A stretch of DNA of 16,307 nt from Actinomycetes bacterium (lineage in GTDB: Bacteria > Actinomycetota > Actinomycetes > Actinomycetales > Demequinaceae). How positions within the stretch are numbered: position 1 is the first letter of the stretch; every line of letters begins with the position of its first letter. Below are positions 14,097 to 16,307 of this stretch, piece by piece. Under the pieces are notes generated by a model. That model searched no databases. It saw only the letters and a program-made list of their open reading frames with translations, and had not been told where the DNA came from. Location: assembly GCA_023411615.1 (NCBI GenBank), contig JAEYOR010000014.1, forward strand, positions 1 to 16,307, given 5' to 3'. The position numbers were made by a program, and so were the translations under genes.

Positions 14097-14183
14097 GCGC
14101 GGCGCCCGGACGTTCAGTGCCGCTTTCGCCCGAGCCCGTCATGCTGCCGCGCCGCACTCATCGACACGTAGCGCCGCGCGCGG

Positions 14184-14219
14184 TTTACGACCTGGGACCA
14201 AAGTCTTAGGCTGATGCCA
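14184..14219 (+). promoter_or_regulatory. Promoter for a leaderless acs transcript
   Basis: TTTACG (14184-14189) and TAGGCT (14207-14212) are separated by 17 bases. The -10 box ends six bases before the A of the acs ATG. No ribosome site precedes the start, so transcription probably begins at the start codon. Confidence 0.6.
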
Positions 14220-16237
14220 TGGTCAACGACGCCCATGTCCCCACGTTGTCGCGTTCCCGCCACACCATCGAGAACCTCCACCACGAGACTCGACGCTTTG
14301 CGCCCGCTGCAGATTTTGCCGCGCACGCCAATGCCACGTCGAGCGAGTATGAGCTCGCCGAGGCTGATCGGCTTCAGTACTGGCGCGACGCCGCCCACCG
14401 CCTCGCGTGGAAGAAGCCCTTCACCGAGACGCTCGATTGGTCCGACGCTCCGGTGGCCCGGTGGTTTGCCGACGGCACGTTGAACGCGTGCGATAACGCG
14501 GTCGACCGCCACGTTCGTGAGGGCCGCGGCGAACGCGTCGCTTTCTACTTTGAGGGCGAGCCCGGCGATACCGAGACGATCACGTACGCGAGCCTTCTCG
14601 AGCGCGTCCAAAAGGCAGCCCGCGCACTCGAGCGCCTCGGCGTCGGCAAGGGCGACCGCGTCGCCATCTATTTGCCGCAGATCCCCGAAGCCGTGGTGGC
14701 CATGCTTGCCTGCGCCCGCGTCGGCGCCATCCACTCTGTGGTCTTTGGCGGCTTCAGCGCGGACAGCCTGCGCCAACGCATTGACGACGCCCAAGCCAAG
14801 CTCGTCATCACGGCGGACGGTGGCAACCGGCGGGGCGCACACCTCGCGCTCAAGCCGCTCGTCGACGAGGCTCTCGCGCCGAGCGAGGAGCACCCCACGC
14901 CTGCCGCGACTGTCGAGCACGTGCTGGTGGTCCGTCGCACGGGACAAGACACGGCCTGGACCGACGGGCGCGACCTCTGGTGGCACGACGTGGTGGACCC
15001 CGAGCCCGCCGAACATGAGCCGGTGTGGGTGGAGGCGGAACACCCGCTCTACATCCTCTACACCTCCGGCACCACGGGAACACCCAAGGGCCTGTTCCAC
15101 ACAACGGGCGGCTACCTCGCGGGGGTGGCGCATACGCACCGGCTCGTCTTCGACCTCAAACCCGAGACGGACGTGTACTGGTGCACCGCCGACATAGGTT
15201 GGGTGACGGGGCACTCGTACGTGGTTTACGGACCGCTTATCAATGGCGCCACCCAGGTGCTCTACGAAGGCACCCCCAACACCCCACATGAAGGCCGCTG
15301 GTGGGAGCTCATCGAGAAGTACAAGGTGACGATCCTCTACACCGCACCCACAGCAATCCGTACCTTCATGAAGTGGGGTGAGGCGATCCCCGCACGGTTC
15401 GATCTCAGCTCGCTGCGGCTCCTCGGGTCGGTTGGTGAGCCCATCAACCCCGAAGCGTGGATGTGGTACCGCCGGGTCATCGGCGGCGATCGCTCTCCCG
15501 TTGTCGACACGTGGTGGCAGACCGAGACCGGCATGATCATGATTTCGCCGCTGCCGGGCATCACCGACACGAAACCCGGATCGGCCATGACCGCCCTGCC
15601 TGGCGTCGTGGTGGACGTCGTCAATGACGAGGGTGAGTCCGTGGGCAACGGCAAAGGCGGCTACCTCGTCATTCGCGAGCCGTGGCCAGCGATGCTCCGC
15701 GGCATATGGGGAAACCGCACGCGCTACGAGTCGACGTACTGGAGCCGCTTCCCCGGCATGTACTTCGCGGGCGATGGAGCCAAGAAGGACGACGACGGCG
15801 ACATCTGGCTCATGGGCCGTGTGGACGACGTGATGAACGTTTCGGGCCACCGCCTGTCGACCACTGAAATTGAGCACACTCTCGTCTCTCACCCGTGGGT
15901 GGCCGAGGCGGCAGTGGTGGGCGCGAGCGATGCCATCACCGGGCAGGCGGTGGTCGCCTTTGTCATTGTCCGCAGTGACGCCGACGCCGTGCCTGAGGAC
16001 GGAGATGAGGTCGCCGCCGCGCTGCGCACGCACGTGAGCAAGCACATCGGCGCACTCGCCAAGCCGCGCGACATCCTCGTGGTGTCTGAGGTTCCAAAGA
16101 CCCGCTCCGGCAAGATCATGCGTCGCCTGTTGCGCGACGTGGCGGAGAACCGTCCGATCGGCGACGTGACGACGCTCGCGGACTCGTCGGTGATGGACGC
16201 GATCAAGGCTGGGCTCGCGGCGGGCCGAGCAGACTAG
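14219..16237 (+). CDS. acs: Acetyl-CoA synthetase (acetate-CoA ligase, AMP-forming)
   Basis: Enzyme of 672 residues that activates acetate with ATP and CoA to acetyl-CoA, AMP and pyrophosphate in the cytoplasm. The length and features are those of full-size Acs: an N-terminal ACS domain (YWRDAAHRLAWKKPF around 54-68), the P-loop YTSGTTGTPKG (281-291), GWVTGHSYVVYGPL (327-340), VDTWWQTETG (429-438) with the Trp typical of acetate specificity, the GRVDDVMNVSGHRLST hinge, and the C-terminal PKTRSGKIMRR with Lys632. That Lys is the catalytic residue that is reversibly acetylated in other bacteria. The ATG at 14219 follows a leaderless-type promoter. No acetyltransferase or deacetylase gene lies nearby in the window. 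The pyrophosphate it makes is the substrate of HppA. Confidence 0.97.
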   Translation: MVNDAHVPTLSRSRHTIENLHHETRRFAPAADFAAHANATSSEYELAEADRLQYWRDAAHRLAWKKPFTETLDWSDAPVARWFADGTLNACDNAVDRHVREGRGERVAFYFEGEPGDTETITYASLLERVQKAARALERLGVGKGDRVAIYLPQIPEAVVAMLACARVGAIHSVVFGGFSADSLRQRIDDAQAKLVITADGGNRRGAHLALKPLVDEALAPSEEHPTPAATVEHVLVVRRTGQDTAWTDGRDLWWHDVVDPEPAEHEPVWVEAEHPLYILYTSGTTGTPKGLFHTTGGYLAGVAHTHRLVFDLKPETDVYWCTADIGWVTGHSYVVYGPLINGATQVLYEGTPNTPHEGRWWELIEKYKVTILYTAPTAIRTFMKWGEAIPARFDLSSLRLLGSVGEPINPEAWMWYRRVIGGDRSPVVDTWWQTETGMIMISPLPGITDTKPGSAMTALPGVVVDVVNDEGESVGNGKGGYLVIREPWPAMLRGIWGNRTRYESTYWSRFPGMYFAGDGAKKDDDGDIWLMGRVDDVMNVSGHRLSTTEIEHTLVSHPWVAEAAVVGASDAITGQAVVAFVIVRSDADAVPEDGDEVAAALRTHVSKHIGALAKPRDILVVSEVPKTRSGKIMRRLLRDVAENRPIGDVTTLADSSVMDAIKAGLAAGRAD

Positions 16238-16307
16238 GCTCACCCTCTCGCTTCCCTGCGGGACCTTCATGCCATAGACGGAAGAAGGGGCGCGGCCCGT
16301 GTGGCCG
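16238..16307. other. Incomplete region downstream of acs
   Basis: The 70 bases after the acs stop hold no recognisable gene. The last bases can form a CGGCC/GGCCG stem ending at the window edge, which might be the start of a terminator, but the sequence stops before any U tract could be seen. Confidence 0.3.

Noticed and set aside
13295..14209. 304-codon open frame on the plus strand opposite the acyltransferase
   Set aside because: It is antisense to a multi-helix membrane protein with intact family motifs, and its product is highly charged without domains.
14114..16270. 718-codon open frame on the minus strand opposite acs
   Set aside because: It is the antisense shadow of a clear acs gene in high-GC DNA. 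Its translation has no recognisable domain and is biased to Arg, His, Val and Gly as expected for such a shadow.

Overview
The window is high-GC DNA with tightly packed, often overlapping genes. It carries SigE-family ECF sigma factors, a DUF4244-type Flp pilin cluster and TANNNT -10 boxes placed exactly for leaderless transcription. Together these point to an actinobacterium, probably of the Micrococcales. The genus cannot be fixed from sequence alone. No rRNA, tRNA, CRISPR array or insertion sequence was seen.

Layout. (1) Positions 55-2388 (-) hold hppA, a K+-independent H+-pumping pyrophosphatase, followed downstream by a 17-base homopolymer. (2) Positions 2531-4707 (+) hold the first two-gene module: an ECF sigma factor overlapping a gene for a single-pass membrane protein with a large outside region. 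An intrinsic terminator follows. (3) Positions 4872-6502 (+) hold a second module of the same design with a different outside domain. (4) Positions 6687-9674 (-) hold a compact tad/flp operon: TadA ATPase, two short TadB/TadC-like membrane proteins, a pilin, a TadE-like and a TadG/Rv3654c-like pseudopilin. Almost every junction overlaps by 4 bases. (5) Positions 9830-10636 (+) hold a membrane-tailed HAD phosphatase, and 10661-10933 (-) a small hypothetical protein. (6) Positions 11070-12819 (+) hold the third sigma/membrane-protein module. (7) Positions 12851-14083 (-) hold an acyltransferase-3 membrane protein, and 14219-16237 (+) acs, acetyl-CoA synthetase.

Main point. Three paralogous sigma factors, alignable without gaps over most of their length, are each directly coupled to a membrane-anchored partner. 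The partners share a short basic cytoplasmic tail plus one transmembrane helix, but they carry different or duplicated outside domains. None shows the zinc anti-sigma Cys/His motif. Upstream of all three sigma genes I find the same promoter-like signal, GACCC(C)AAY-N17-CGTM, with an identical 17-base spacer. This suggests a family of autoregulated envelope-sensing systems clustered around a pilus locus. The coupling is seen in the sequence; the signalling role is inferred.

Other links. Acs releases pyrophosphate and HppA converts pyrophosphate into a proton gradient, so the genes at the two ends of the window are metabolically complementary. The HAD phosphatase next to tadA is the usual actinobacterial arrangement, but the CpaE/Ssd-like gene normally found between them is missing.
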